64,000 nt of DNA from Blepharisma japonicum. Taxonomy: Eukaryota > Ciliophora > Heterotrichea > Heterotrichida > Blepharismidae. Both the position numbers and the translations under genes were made by a program. A model generated the notes under the pieces. It had not been told where the DNA came from. It made no database searches and worked only from the letters and a program-made list of their open reading frames with translations. Numbering within the stretch: position 1 is the first letter of the stretch; every line of letters begins with the position of its first letter. The DNA is taken from the NCBI GenBank assembly GCA_949751835.1, contig CATKHK010000023.1, positions 248,001-312,000 on the forward strand. The letters run 5' to 3'. Positions 10,522 through 21,833 of this stretch are shown piece by piece.

Positions 10522-13035
10522 ATGAACGCAACAAAACCTCTTGATTTAGTCCGCATGGGCTGTGTATCTAATGAAGACTATGAGCGATCAGCCCCTCAAC
10601 TCGCTGACATTATGAAAACAGCACAAATGCAGGTATGTCGCGATGTAATCGGTCTAATCAAAAAAATAATCAAAGACAAGCATGCAACTCCTCCTTCTAA
10701 ACTCCGTGCTTTAAAGCTTTTTCATGCTTGTATGATGGTTGCTAACACAAATTTCTTAATTTTCGCTCAACGCAAAGTAATGAGTAGATTTACCATTCTT
10801 GCAAAGCATAAAAAGCAGCTCCATGAAGATAACAGAGGAGATGATATGTTTGGCTCGGTAAGTGGAGTATCTGAAGAAAACCGTGAAGCTTCTAGAGAAT
10901 TTTTGACTTGTTTATTACAATACATCTACACTTGGGCTCAACAGTTTGGAAAAGCTCCTGATGGGAAGCCAAGTGCTTATTTAACAGCTTATAATGCTCT
11001 TCTAAAAGAAAATGTAACTTTTCCTAATAAGAGGAATTTAAAGCCAAGATTAAGTTTGGACAGCTCAAGACCAAGTTTAGATAACTCAAGGTCATCTTCA
11101 GCAGTCCCAAAACAATCATCTCCACAAATGTATGAAATGAACCCACAAAAGCCTCGTGCAGAAAGACAAGTAAATAGGCAGAATGGAGGGGGTATAAAAG
11201 GAAGGGTCGAAGCTACCATGAATATTTATAATGACCTGATAAGGTCTGGAGGAGGTGGCGATGCAATTGTAGAATGTTTTTTGCAGCTGAAAGAACTAAA
11301 AACTGAGCTTGAAAGAGAAGTGGGGCAATCTGATAACCCAGAAACAATTGAAAGTTTGTTTGAATTAAACGACCGATTACAAATGCTTATTGACTCTCAT
11401 CATGACATCGGAAACAAGCCACAACTCAGTAAATCTTATGATACAGTTCCTGTAATGCAGCCACAATCTGCATTAAAAAAACAGCAAATTGACAATATCT
11501 TAGACCTTGATTTATTTGATGACCCTCAGCAATCCTCAGTTTCTCAATCAGCAGCATTTTCAAGCATGTCTTTTGCAACCCAAAACCCTCGTATAAATAT
11601 GATGCCAATAGATATAAAATCCACAAACTCTCAAAATTACCCAGCCCTTTTACCTACTTCTGTGAAAGATGATGCTGGAGCTATAGAATCTCTTAGAAGG
11701 GAAAATGAAAAACTCAAAAAGGTCATAGGACACAGACAGGATGGGGACTCAAGTAAAATAAACCAAATAAATCAGCTTATGACAGAAAATATGCAGCTAA
11801 AACAGGCTTTAGAAGCTGTAAAACAGCAGATGTTTATGCAGGAAGAGAATATCAAAAAGCTAACACAAGGAAGTGCTCAATTAAATGCCTCACTTGTGGA
11901 GGCGAATCAAAATATAGACAGGCTTACAAGACAGTTGGAAGCTAAAGAAAATGAAATTAAGTCTTTGAAGATGAATGAAAAGCCAAATGGACACCAATCA
12001 AGCCTTTCGCAGCATTCTATTCCTATGAACCCTGAACTTAGAGTGCAAGCTCCTCAGCGTGCTCCAGATCCTTACACAATGGCTCCTGAGCTAAGAGTGC
12101 AAGCTCCTCAGCGTGCTCCAGATCCTTACTCTATGGCTCCTGAGCTAAGAGTGCAAGCCCCTCAGCGTGCTCCAGACCCTTACTCTATGGCTCCGGAACT
12201 TAAAGTTCAAATCCCTCCTCGCGTCCCAGACCCTTACAGTTCCTCCCCAAATCCTTTTGACAACAGTGATTCTTCTGATGATATTCCTGAGCAATCTCAT
12301 AATTTTCCGATCCAAAACGAACTCTATTATAGAATCTGCAACTGTATTGACAGAGGAATCTTATATGATGATGAATTTTTACAAGTTGGCATGCAGATTG
12401 CTAGGGATGAAACTAGCATTATGGGAATGATTTATGTCGGAAATAAAACCCCAGTTCCTATTACTGAGCTTAATACAGAAGTAATTAGCTATGAAAAAGA
12501 AGGACTAGTAGTGCTTATAAGCCCAATTATTTCTACTGATCCAATTACACAAGGGTTACAAGCTAACCGTATGGTTAAAGCTTCGTTAAAAGATTTTACA
12601 GGGAGGATTCCCAAAATTATCATAAAAATCAAGCAGGGATCAGAGACTAAGACTTTGTTTTTAAATTTGCCAATTACAATTGCGAGGTTTTTGCAAGGAA
12701 TTCAAAGGTCTCCTGAAGAGTTTTGGCCTATATGAGAAAGACTTGCATTTAAAGAGGAAAAGTTTTCATGCCAAATGCAAGGAATTAGATCAATGCAAGA
12801 GCTAGGCCAGCATTTATCACTTGGTGGGGCTTTTAAGATTTATACTCCACAAGAAATTTCTCAGCTCTCTCCAAATCAACTACTAGGAGCAGGCCAAAAA
12901 GGGGTTGCAGTACTTGTATTAGCTACAATAGACCCACAAACTATGTCAGCTCAAGTATCAATTCGCAGTGAAAGTTTAACGCTTCGTGAAGCTATAATGG
13001 AGATAATGTCAGCACAACTTTCAGGTAAAGAGTAA
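10522..13035 (+). CDS. VHS-GAT-hinge-alpha-adaptin-ear fusion, clathrin adaptor
   Basis: 837 residues from ATG 10522 (upstream in-frame GTG is not a credible eukaryotic start); one TGA (Trp) lies after EEFWPI. Residues 1-150 fit a helical VHS domain (KLRALKLFHACMMVANTNFL). Residues about 225-295 fit a GAT three-helix bundle (ESLFELNDRLQMLIDSHHDI). A coiled coil spans about 390-490. The hinge holds a clathrin-box-like ILDLD at 326-330, three and a half 18-residue repeats (504-575) and an NPF at 577-579. From about 600 to the end it matches the AP-2 alpha-adaptin appendage: GNKTPVPI sandwich strands, LNLPITIARFL, EEFWPIWERLAFKEE, and a platform ending LREAIMEIMSAQLSG. GGA proteins have VHS-GAT-hinge plus a gamma-type ear; here the ear is alpha-type with both subdomains. 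Likely a clathrin-coat cargo adaptor at endosome, TGN or plasma membrane. Confidence 0.82.
12031..12246 (+). repeat. 54-nt tandem repeat in the adaptor hinge
   Basis: Units at 12031, 12085, 12139 and a diverged fourth at 12193, each 54 nt. They encode PELRVQAPQRAPDPYxMA; the fourth is PELKVQIPPRVPDPYSSS. Units 1-3 are nearly identical at DNA level, so the expansion is recent. Confidence 0.92.
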
Positions 13036-13064
13036 TGATAATCATATTTTTAAGAAATAATAAG

Positions 13065-14631
13065 TTAAATCGTTATTTTCTTCCTTGCGAGCTCTGCAGT
13101 ATATTTTTCAGGGACCCCGTCTTTCTTTAGCGCTTCAAGTTTTTCATGCTTGATTCTTTCAAGCTTGCGCTTTTCGTCCTCAATTTCATTCCTAAGTTTT
13201 CTTCCTTCTTCTAAATACTCTCTCTGCTCCTGTGATTTCTTTTCATCATTAGTTAATATTTGAGCTTTAAGTTGCTCTGCGTGCTGCTTTCTAATCATAG
13301 CCTTCTGTTCTTCTATCATTCTTTCCTTGTCAGCAGCTTCTTTTTGGGCTTGAATAATTCTTTCAAATTCATCTCTTTCTTGTTTAGCTTGTATAAGCAT
13401 CCTTATTTCACGCTCTTGAGCTTGATTTATTCTTGCTTCCTCAATTTCTGCATTAATCTTTGCCAACTTTTGAGCTTCTTGGAATTCTTTTTCTCTTTCA
13501 ACCCTTTCTTGGGCTTCTTGAGCTCTTTTAGCTCTCAGTGCATCAAGCTCAGACTGTCTATCTTTAGCTCTTTCTTGTCTTTCTCTTAGCCTTTGGACTT
13601 CCCTTTCTTTTTCTGCTTTAATCCTCAACTGATCTTCTATTAATTCTTGTTCTCTTTTAGCTTTATCTAAGTTGTATTTCATAATCCTTTCATCTTCTTC
13701 TATTTCTTGTCTTTTTCTGGCTTCTTTGATAAGAATAGCTTTATTATTAGCTTGCTCCACCTCTGAAAGCAGTTTTTTCTGAGTCATCATCTTTTCTTGG
13801 GCAATTCTATTTTCTTCTTCTTGCAGTGATTCAATTTGTCTGAGCATTTGGGCTCGTTCTTTTTCAAGCATTTCTTGCTCTTTCATCCTAATAAAATCTC
13901 TTTCTTTTATTTGCTCTTCTAGCACTCTGGCACCTTGGATTCTGTCTTCTTTCCATTTTTGTTCTCTTTCATCATGATATTTGATGACCTTGAGTCTTTC
14001 GATTTCCATCATCAAGTCAAGCTGCTCTTCTGTTTTTTTCTTTTCTTCTTCAATAACTTTTTTCTCTTTTAACTGCTCATCTCGGACTGTTACGATTTTT
14101 GAGTATAGGACCATTTGGTTCATATGCTTTACATCATCATGCTCACGATCTAGAAGCTCGCCAGCCTTTTCACGAATTTTTTTCTTCTTTTCAGCGTCTT
14201 CACGCTCTGCTTCAGTCATTGGGGCATTTCTTTGACGCTCCTTTTCAAGCTCTTGCATACGCTCTTTACGAGCTTTAGCAGCTGCACGCTGTTGCTCTTT
14301 TTGTTCTTCAAGAACGGTTTGTTCTGCAAGGAGTTGGTCTTTTGTTTTTAAAACAGCTGCAGCTTTCATTCGCTGGATTTCGCTAAGAGGAATTACTGTA
14401 GCATTTTCAGGGATAGTTCCTGTTTTTACTTGAGTTTTTATTTTATTTACTTCGGCATCTGAGATTTTAACTGATTTTCCAGCTTGAGAGCCTGGCTTTG
14501 AAGATGGCTGTTTTTTGGATCCAAAAAGAGACTCATCAACTTGAGAGCCACCTGAAACTTTTTTATAATTAGAACCTGATTTTTTTGATTGGACACTTCC
14601 TTGGGAGCTTGGCTAAGTTAAAAATTACCAT
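13065..14631 (-). CDS. CFAP45: CFAP45 (CCDC19) microtubule inner protein
   Basis: 516 residues: ATG at 14631-14629, a 16-nt intron, then one exon 14612-13065. The protein is almost entirely a charged helix of the trichohyalin-plectin-homology type. It carries CFAP45-like blocks such as QRAAAKARKERMQELEKERQ, NQMVLYSKIVTVRDEQL and EQLDLMMEIERLKVIKY, and ends near the family's usual length of about 550. CFAP45 is known as a microtubule inner protein in the A-tubule of axonemal doublets. The N terminus (MPSSQGSVQSKKSGSN) is disordered. Its stop lies 29 nt from the stop of the convergent adaptor gene. Generic coiled-coil similarity is a risk, but the motif order favours CFAP45. Confidence 0.85.
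14613..14628 (-). other. 16-nt intron directly after the start codon
   Basis: On the minus strand it reads GTAATTTTTAACTTAG and splits the ATG from the second codon. Without removal an in-frame TAG precedes the conserved protein. A at position 10 as in the other introns. Confidence 0.75.
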
Positions 14632-14950
14632 TTAAAGAAAATATTGATTATAAATTATGAATTAATCAAATTTTCATATGAGAAGAAATAGAAACTTATA
14701 ACAAATAACATGAACTTATGGAGAACACTTTTAACATACTTGCATTGGGTTTTTGAAATTAAATAATTTTTCAATTGAAGCTTAAAATTAGGAAGTGTTT
14801 AATAATATATTCATCTCAATTTTCAAACAATCCGAATTAGTTTAAAATTTAAGTAATTATAATACATGATCAAATTTTTTTCCATTTAAGCATCTGATGA
14901 AAAACGCTGTAGCACATTTAAACTATTCTAATAAATTTATTTAGTTTATA
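14632..14950. other. Divergent intergenic region, CFAP45 / septin
   Basis: 319 nt of AT-rich DNA between two start codons; it must contain both promoters. No distinctive motif recognised. Confidence 0.5.
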
Positions 14951-16282
14951 ATGGAAGACTATTCAGATTCTTTTGATGCTCCTTTTAAAATCAGCAATTT
15001 TGACCAGCCTGACATTCATCCTTTTATTGGCTTACAAGAATCTTTGGATTCACCTAATTCCGAGAAATTTGCCCTTACTTCCGAAGTCCTTCGACAGCAC
15101 CAGATCTCGCAGCCAAAAATTTCATTTCTTCACAAATTTTTGCACGACCAACGTCACGCAGCTGGCTATAATTCTCCTGAAGCCGAGCATCAATCCCATG
15201 ATAGGAACTGTTTTCCAAAGCCAGGTATAGATGCCAAGACTATAAAATCTGATTATATTGATTCTCCTCAAGGGATTATGTCCCCAGAAAAAGAATTGCA
15301 GGCATCAATTAACTGTTCTGATTTAAAATGTCTTGCGGAGATTAGAAAGAAAAAATTATTAGAGCCAGTACTTTCTATTTAGATTCAATTTAATGTTATA
15401 GTTATTGGGGATTCCGGGGTCGGAAAAACCTCATTTATAAATACTTTTTTATCTATGAAATTTAATAGATTTGTTCCTGAAGACTTAGATAATAAAATGA
15501 GTAGGCCAACAATTAAAATAGAGCAAAATTCAGCTACAAAGGTGGTTGGTGATTTAACTTATAAAGTTAATATGATTGATACACCTGGTTATGGTAAAGC
15601 TAAGAATTTTTCTATATGACTAAAAAGTATCAAAAATTTTATAATACACTCTGCAACTCAATATAAACACGCTAAAAAATCTATAATGAAGCCAGAAGAC
15701 ACCAGGGTCCATCTATGTTTATACTTTATTGAAGGCCCAAGATGCAAAGAGCGTGATCTTCGTGCGATGTGCCAACTTCAAAAATATGTACAAATTATCC
15801 CAATTCTCGCAAAAGCAGATTCTTATCAATCTAAAGAAGAAATAGAGAATGTCAAGAGAAACCTCAATTTCGAAATTTTTAATAGCGAAATACAACTTTT
15901 TGATTTTATGAGCGCATTAGGCAATGATAAACATTTAATCACACGTGCACCTCTACAGCCCCTCCCACCATTTGCTATTATTTCTGCCACACAGCTGATT
16001 GAGACGAAATCAAAAATTAAATATGGAAGATCTTATCAATGAGGATTTTGTGATATTTCTGACAAAGAAACTTCTGATTTTTCAATTTTAAGCAAACTCC
16101 TTATGGGATATTTTGTCGATTTTGCAATTGATACAGCAAAAATAATAAATAAGAAGAATCTAAAAGAAATTAAAAACAAATTCGATGATAACAAAAAAAG
16201 CACAGGTATAAAGTCAATGAAAAGTAAATTGCTGGAAGGTATGGTATGAGGATTGTTTGGGTTAATTTTGAAAAGGAATTAA
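14951..16282 (+). CDS. Septin GTPase with N-terminal extension and hydrophobic tail
   Basis: 438 residues from exons 14951-15367 and 15383-16282, joined across a 15-nt intron; TGA encodes Trp at three sites. Residues 1-139 are an unrecognised disordered extension. The GTPase domain starts at IQFNVIVIGDSGVGKTS (P-loop G148-S156), followed by VNMIDTPGYG (G3), ILAKADS (G4) and a septin-type GRSYQWGFCDI with DFSILSKLLM. Septins bind GTP, assemble into filaments and associate with membranes; in Tetrahymena several are known to act at mitochondria. The C terminus MVWGLFGLILKRN is hydrophobic then basic and could be a membrane-inserting tail. A coiled-coil C terminus, common in animal septins, is lacking. 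Confidence 0.88.
15368..15382 (+). other. 15-nt intron
   Basis: GTACTTTCTATTTAG. Its final TAG would otherwise stop the frame; removal joins KKKLLEP directly to IQFNVIVIGDSG of the GTPase domain. Confidence 0.93.
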
Positions 16283-16329
16283 ATGAAATATTAGTGTAAG
16301 ATTAAAATTGAATATTAATGTTAAATTAC

Positions 16330-17130
16330 TAAGGCTATACTTGAGCTCCACAATTTAGGATATCTCTACATTATTATCAAGCATATCCTTTGCGCATCAT
16401 CTGTAAAATAAACAAACATTTTATAAAATGTTTTTCGCTTCATTAGTACTCCAACACCTAATACATCTTGTTTAGGCATGGAATAATAATGTGCTTGTCT
16501 AAACAGAGGAGTGCACTTTTAAGAATCTGCTTTATTTATTAAGAATATTTATTGGCACTATCCTAGGGCATTTCAAGTTATAATTTTTTTCAGATTTTTA
16601 ATGAAGTTTTGATGTGTGCAAGAATCATAGACATTGCATCCTTCAGATCTGGCCACGAAAACTCGATGTTTTCATTTTCTTCGTTGCAAACTGGACAAAT
16701 TATTAAGCCTCAGCTAATTTTGAACAAATGGTAAATTTTTCTTTTTCGTAAATTTTCTTACCATGCTGACACTTTTCAAGGAGGAAATAAAGTCTCTTGT
16801 GCATTCTCCACAATGATCTTCTGCACAGGAGCCAAGCTTGTAGTCTTTAGGCTTTGATCTGCTTTGAGGTAATTGGAGAGCTTCAGATGGTATTGTTTCA
16901 GTCCTATCAAACTATTTTGCCCAGCTTATTATTTCTATTTTTTTCTTGGAATATTGTTTTCGAGAAGAAAGTTCGATAGTTGGTGATCCTTTTGAATACT
17001 TCTGTACCTACTTAGAGACACCAAATTTATCTTCTCTTGGAACAACTTTTCTTTCTTCATTTTTATGTCTTAAGATTTCTTGTAACGGGTCAAAACCATC
17101 CACTAAATTGATATTATTGTCAAGTTCCAT
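16330..17130 (-). pseudogene. Probable decayed zinc-finger-like gene or genes
   Basis: From ATG 17130 the minus strand opens MELDNNINLVDGFDPLQEIL but meets TAG twice (near 17010 and 16914) with no plausible 15/16-nt intron to remove either. The same frame then gives a Cys-rich part (GSCAEDHCGECTRDF, near 16830-16785). A second frame supplies EKCQHGKKIYEKEKFTICSK and a third ICPVCNEENENIEF, the usual look of a RING- or zinc-ribbon-like protein after frameshifts. One GT...AG stretch of 16 nt (minus strand, 16772-16757) could explain one frame change but not the others. Further on, 16364-16500 gives an isolated open fragment with MPKQDVLGVGVLMKRKTF. I therefore read it as a pseudogene, possibly two fused relics; an unusual multi-intron gene is the alternative. 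Confidence 0.5.
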
Positions 17131-17212
17131 ATTTCTATATTTTTATATTTATATTTATACCATTATTTTATATCTGGCTTAAATAATTTTCATTGATTCT
17201 TTCCAGCTCGAA

Positions 17213-20200
17213 TCAATATATTTTCCAAGCCAGCATCAGAGTTTGAGTATCTTTTGAAATTTCAATTTCAGACTCACAATCTGTAATTCTCAATGACCAC
17301 TCTTCTACATCCAAGCTTTTCCACTTCTTTTCCCTTGCATTTTTCATCTTCTCAATAATCATCAATAAATCTTCTTTTTCTTTATCAATTATTTCTTTAG
17401 CTTTTTCAATTGAAATTTCTTGATTTAAACTATATTTTTCTTTGACTTCATTTATTTTGAAAATATTACTTTCAATTGAAGCTATCTTCAAATCTTCTAC
17501 ATCTATGCTTTCGCTTTGCAAAAGGCTGATAATGCTTCTAAATCTATTTTTGACTGAAAAATCATCTATTGAGAAATCTTCATCTTTTGCAGGAATATTT
17601 AATTTATTTCCTACCATTTGTCTTATAACAATAAATAGAAGTGGTTTAGGCAGCTGCTTTCTAACTTTGCATTTAAGTGCCTTTAAAATAAGAGAAATTC
17701 CGCCATAGATTTGTTTTTGATAATTTTCGTACTCTTCGACTACGATTTCGAGAAAAGTTTCTAATTCTATTAGGCCTGCCCCATTGATTCTTTTTGGGTC
17801 AGTTGAAATTATTTTATCCATTCGAGATAAAATGCTTGTATACACTGATTTATCAATAAATTCAAAATTTTCTTTTAGACATTCAGTAGCTCTCAGCGCA
17901 GGAAACATATTTACATCACTTGTATCTTGATACCCTGAAATAATGCCAAGTTTAGAATTTAGCATGTATTCTAAGCAGCTTAGATAAAGAAATAGACTCG
18001 GTTTTGAATAATTAGTTGTACCAATTTTATGCCCGCATTGCAAAAATTTTAAAAAAATATAAGACCTTCTTGATTCTTTAGTGCAAATTAATGACGCTAT
18101 AAAATCAATGAATTTTTTGTAGCTTGGAGCTTTTATCCCATATTTCGAAAAAAATTGGTCATAAGCTAGCTCAGCCAAATTTTCAATAATTTCATCATCT
18201 CTTAATTTTTGTATAGCTGATTCATATATAGAAGCAATCAGCCGATTTACCATTTTTCTGCTCATAGTAGACTTTTTCTTCATATACTCTATTTTTTTCG
18301 CCATAAATTTACATAATATTGATAGTGCAGGATTTATTTTTTTCTGAGCCAAGTTTATTGCTCTTTTATGAAACTGAAATTCCATCACTTTGGTAAGTTC
18401 TCTTCTTTTCTTTATAACTTTTTGAGCAATTGCCGCAAACCCTGTCTGGCGTCTTGAAGGGGAATATTCTTGCTTAATATCAGTTTTAGAACTATCAGAA
18501 TCAGAATAATATTCATCTTTAAGCTCTTCTTCGTCTGCTTCTTCATCAGATGATACATTTTCACTCGGGACATTTGAGGAAGAAATTTTATTTTCTCTCA
18601 TAGCTTGCAAATATCCTTCAAGCTGACCTTCTTCTAATCCAAAATTTTCTCCTTCAATAAACCCAACTGTTTTTCCTTTTTCATAACCTACATGATAGCC
18701 TATGATCCATGAAGGTTTATCAAGGTCTGGAGGTATTAATTTACTAATTTCATCGTCATCTACCATCAATTCTTCATTGCTGCGCTGAGCACTTAGTTTT
18801 CCTTTTCTTCTAGAATCTGCCTGGATATTTCTGCCTCTTGACGAGTCTTTCTCAAGCTCTTTTTCTTTGTTCTGGATTTCCTCATTTAATTTCTGTAAAA
18901 TTTGCAATTTTTTTAGGATTTCAATGTCAATATCATTTGGGGGGTTAGAAGACCTTGCACTTGCTCCTTTTAATTTACTTGATCTTTTGCCTTTGATTTT
19001 TATTGGAGATGACTCATCTTTTATTACTGCAGTTTTTCTTCTTTTATTAGTACGATATTTTGTTCGCTTGGGGTCTTCTAAGTCTTCTTGTGATCTAGAT
19101 GTTAGTTGATTTTCATTTGTTTCTGTAAGATTTCAGCTATTTTGTGTGTTTTCTGTATCTTTAAGTTGCTTTGTGGGAGAGCAATTCTTAGAATTTGTCC
19201 CATGTGTTTCAATTTCATCAACAGCATCAGCTTCTTTGATTATTTTAAATTCTTCGGAGTCTTTTCTATCTGAAGTTATAAATATTTTACCTTCGAAGCT
19301 GTTTGATTCTTCAGCTCGGTTTTTGATTGGTGTTTTTTTCTCTTTTTTTTTGGGATTTTGGTTAGGTTTTTGATGGGTTTCTTGATTTTTTGGATTTTTT
19401 TTGGGTACTTTTGAAGATGGATGGGATAAGTCTTGCTGAATTGGCAAATTTAATAGGGGAGCTTGTGAAATTCTGATATTTGAGGTGTTTAGAGTTTCAT
19501 TTGTTTCTTCGTAATCAGTTTGGATTCCAATATTTGCATTACTTATTTCAATCATAGTATTAGTCTGATGAATTTCGATTGATTTTTCATCTTTTGGTTT
19601 GCATAGAATTTCAATTGATAACTGCTTTTGTATTTCCCATACAGTATCACTAATTTCTTTATAATCACTGTCTTTATTGCTGATTTCTTCTTCAACATCC
19701 AGTTTATTTTCTATCTCAAAGTCCTCAACCCCTTCTAAATCTTGCTGATTATTGTTTGGTTCCTCTTCTATCTCGTGCTGGCATTTGTTATCTCCTTCTA
19801 ACTCAGGCTGGCTGTTTATTTCTTCTTGTAAGCATTCATTATTTTCTATATCAATTTCTTGAGCAATTTCTTCATCAATAATCCTTTGGCTTTCATCTTG
19901 AATTTGAAGCACATCTTTTATATTTTCTGCACTTTCATGCAAAAATCCAGACATTTCTGTAAATTGGATAGTATTTTGACTTTGCTCTAGCTTTATTTCT
20001 TCATTTTTTCAATTAACTGTTGACACTTCTATCCTTTGAGGCTCTTTAATCACTCTTTTTAAGTTTGGCTGCTTAATAACGACTTCAGTGCTGCTGTTTT
20101 TCTTTTTCAATTCTTCTCTTTCTTGCATCAGTTTTTTCAATGCTTCTTTTCATCTCTTTTTCATCAAAAGTGCATCCACTGAGAGTTTTAGCGCTTTATC

Positions 20201-21043
20201 TTCGCTTTTTTCAATCAAGCTCTGTAATTCTTCGATTTTTTCGTTCCTATTTCTTATTTCTTTATCATATTTTTCTTTTATTTCTCTTATTTCACTCAAT
20301 AATTTTTCTTCTTTTGCCTTAATTTTGCTTTCTCACTCCTTATCTTGCAGGCTAAATAATTCAGGAAATTTCATTAAAAGCTCTTTTAGCAATTCACCTC
20401 TTTCAATGCAATGAACTGAAATTTGTCTTATAAGCTCTTTCCCGCACATTGAATAAATTGCATTTAAATCTTCAAAGGAGCCATGACTATGCGTCATATG
20501 GAAAAATCATTTCCTTAAATGATCAATTTCTTGTCGGCCACTCGGGTTGCCTAAATATCCTCTTTCAATATTTTCTATAGTTTGTGGATTTTGAATCTCA
20601 TAAAAATCCAAGCTAGAAAAGCAGCCTTGTCGTGGGTGCTTTTCAAGTGCATAATCTACACAAGTTTCTTTTTTACATGATATATGCTGAGGTTTGCCTT
20701 GTGGCGAGAATGAAATTGGGACTCCGTTTCAGTTGGAAGATTCCATTAGTTTTTTCAAGTGATTGATATCAGTCGGAAGCGGCGGAATTACAGGCAGGTC
20801 AAGTGGCCTTAGCCTATCCTTGATATAAGAAATATCACGTGAATTTTTAGTTATATAATTTTTCAATTTTGATTTTTCTTTTTCTTTTTTAAGAAAATCT
20901 TTGATTTCTTCTGTACATATATTCGATAAAAATTTGCCAGAGCCGGATTTTGATGGTCTTCTATTAGTGTTTTTTAATACTGCTGGCAATTCTAAAGCAT
21001 CAACTTTGAGAGGTGAAAATTCAACACTGTGGTTTCTATGCAT
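17213..21043 (-). CDS. AXDND1-like axonemal protein with p28-type motif
   Basis: A single frame of 1276 residues from ATG 21043 to TAA 17213, passing through six or more TGA (Trp) codons. Residues about 75-120 (DISYIKDRLRPLDLPVIPPL) precede a block at about 200-225, GKELIRQISVHCIERGELL. That block matches the RQV-x-x-x-C-A-x-R-G-x-L-L motif shared by axonemal dynein light-intermediate chain p28/DNALI1 and AXDND1. A long coiled coil follows (about 250-350), then an acidic Glu/Asn-rich middle (about 370-560), a basic nuclear-signal-like stretch (KRTKYRTNKRRK), and a helical C-terminal half with no recognised domain. AXDND1 is linked to sperm flagella in animals. The assignment rests mainly on that one motif and on size and order. 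Confidence 0.68.
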
Positions 21044-21093
21044 GATTATTTTTTCATTATGGATAATAAATACATTTATCAGAAAAATATTAG

Positions 21094-21804
21094 TTATACA
21101 CTTCGGTAGCTATCTTGAATCAGCTTATAGTATTTTAGCATTCTTTCTTTTATATCTGAAGCTCTTTTCCAATCATCGCTGCCAATATTTGGGCCTAGTC
21201 CACCTAGCATAATATACTTGCTTGGTTTAATTTTTACATAATCTTTCATTGTATATGGCCTGTATCTCTTAATAGAATCTGCAGTGGAGTTTCTTGAAGC
21301 ATAAGAAAATTTTCCTGAGTTATTATTAGGAATTGGAGAAATACTTTTAGGTGGAGTTGGGGTTATTTTATATTTTTCTTCATCTGCCGTTTTTTCTTGA
21401 GAAATGTCTAAATCTTCTTTATCTTTTAAATCAACTGATTGACTAACTTTTATATTTCGATGCGAAAACTTATTTGTATTACTTTGGATATATACGGAAT
21501 GCTGCCTTCTATTCTTCTTTAATTTATTATCGTCAACACTGCAAGCGTTTTTTTGAGAGGCACTAGAAATCATTGTAATTTTTTCGCTTGCTTTTATTTT
21601 GGGCAAAATTGGGGAGGCTTCACTTGCATTTTTTTGGTTTTTTGATAGTAAAGCGGATGATTCTTGGTTTGCCTGAGCTGGAAAATAACCATAGACTTGA
21701 GAATCTTTGATTGATTTGTCTATGGGTATTGAAACGGGGATATCGAAGTTTCCATTGTGCTTGCTTAGCTTTATTTTAAAGCGTTTGAGAAAGCTGGTTT
21801 CCAT
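21094..21804 (-). CDS. Unknown protein with conserved-looking GGLGPN C-terminal motif
   Basis: 236 residues. The first 180 are disordered, Ser/Lys/Asn-rich. The last 55 are ordered and aromatic: YRPYTMKDYVKIKPSKYIML, then GGLGPNIGSDDWKRA and a terminal helix. That combination of a Y-x-D-Y motif, GGLGP and a helix looks like a small conserved domain; I have a weak recollection of similar tails in ciliary proteins (Jhy-like) but cannot confirm it. It lies 50 nt upstream of the AXDND1-like gene and 29 nt downstream of the next gene, all on the same strand. Confidence 0.72.
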   Translation of the reverse strand: METSFLKRFKIKLSKHNGNFDIPVSIPIDKSIKDSQVYGYFPAQANQESSALLSKNQKNASEASPILPKIKASEKITMISSASQKNACSVDDNKLKKNRRQHSVYIQSNTNKFSHRNIKVSQSVDLKDKEDLDISQEKTADEEKYKITPTPPKSISPIPNNNSGKFSYASRNSTADSIKRYRPYTMKDYVKIKPSKYIMLGGLGPNIGSDDWKRASDIKERMLKYYKLIQDSYRSV

Positions 21805-21833
21805 TTAGCGATTAATTTTTGTTAAATATGAAA

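Noticed and set aside
13260-14235. Plus-strand hydrophobic/Phe-Ser-rich ORFs opposite CFAP45
   Set aside because: They are the antisense of a Lys/Glu-rich coiled coil, which always yields long Phe/Leu/Ser-rich open frames.
16900-17020. Reading TAG as sense (readthrough) to repair the Cys-rich locus
   Set aside because: TAG ends other genes here (for example 6737-6739), and the locus also needs frame changes, so decay is the simpler reading.
20088-20414. Plus-strand ORF opposite the AXDND1-like gene
   Set aside because: Antisense of its charged coiled coil, as above.
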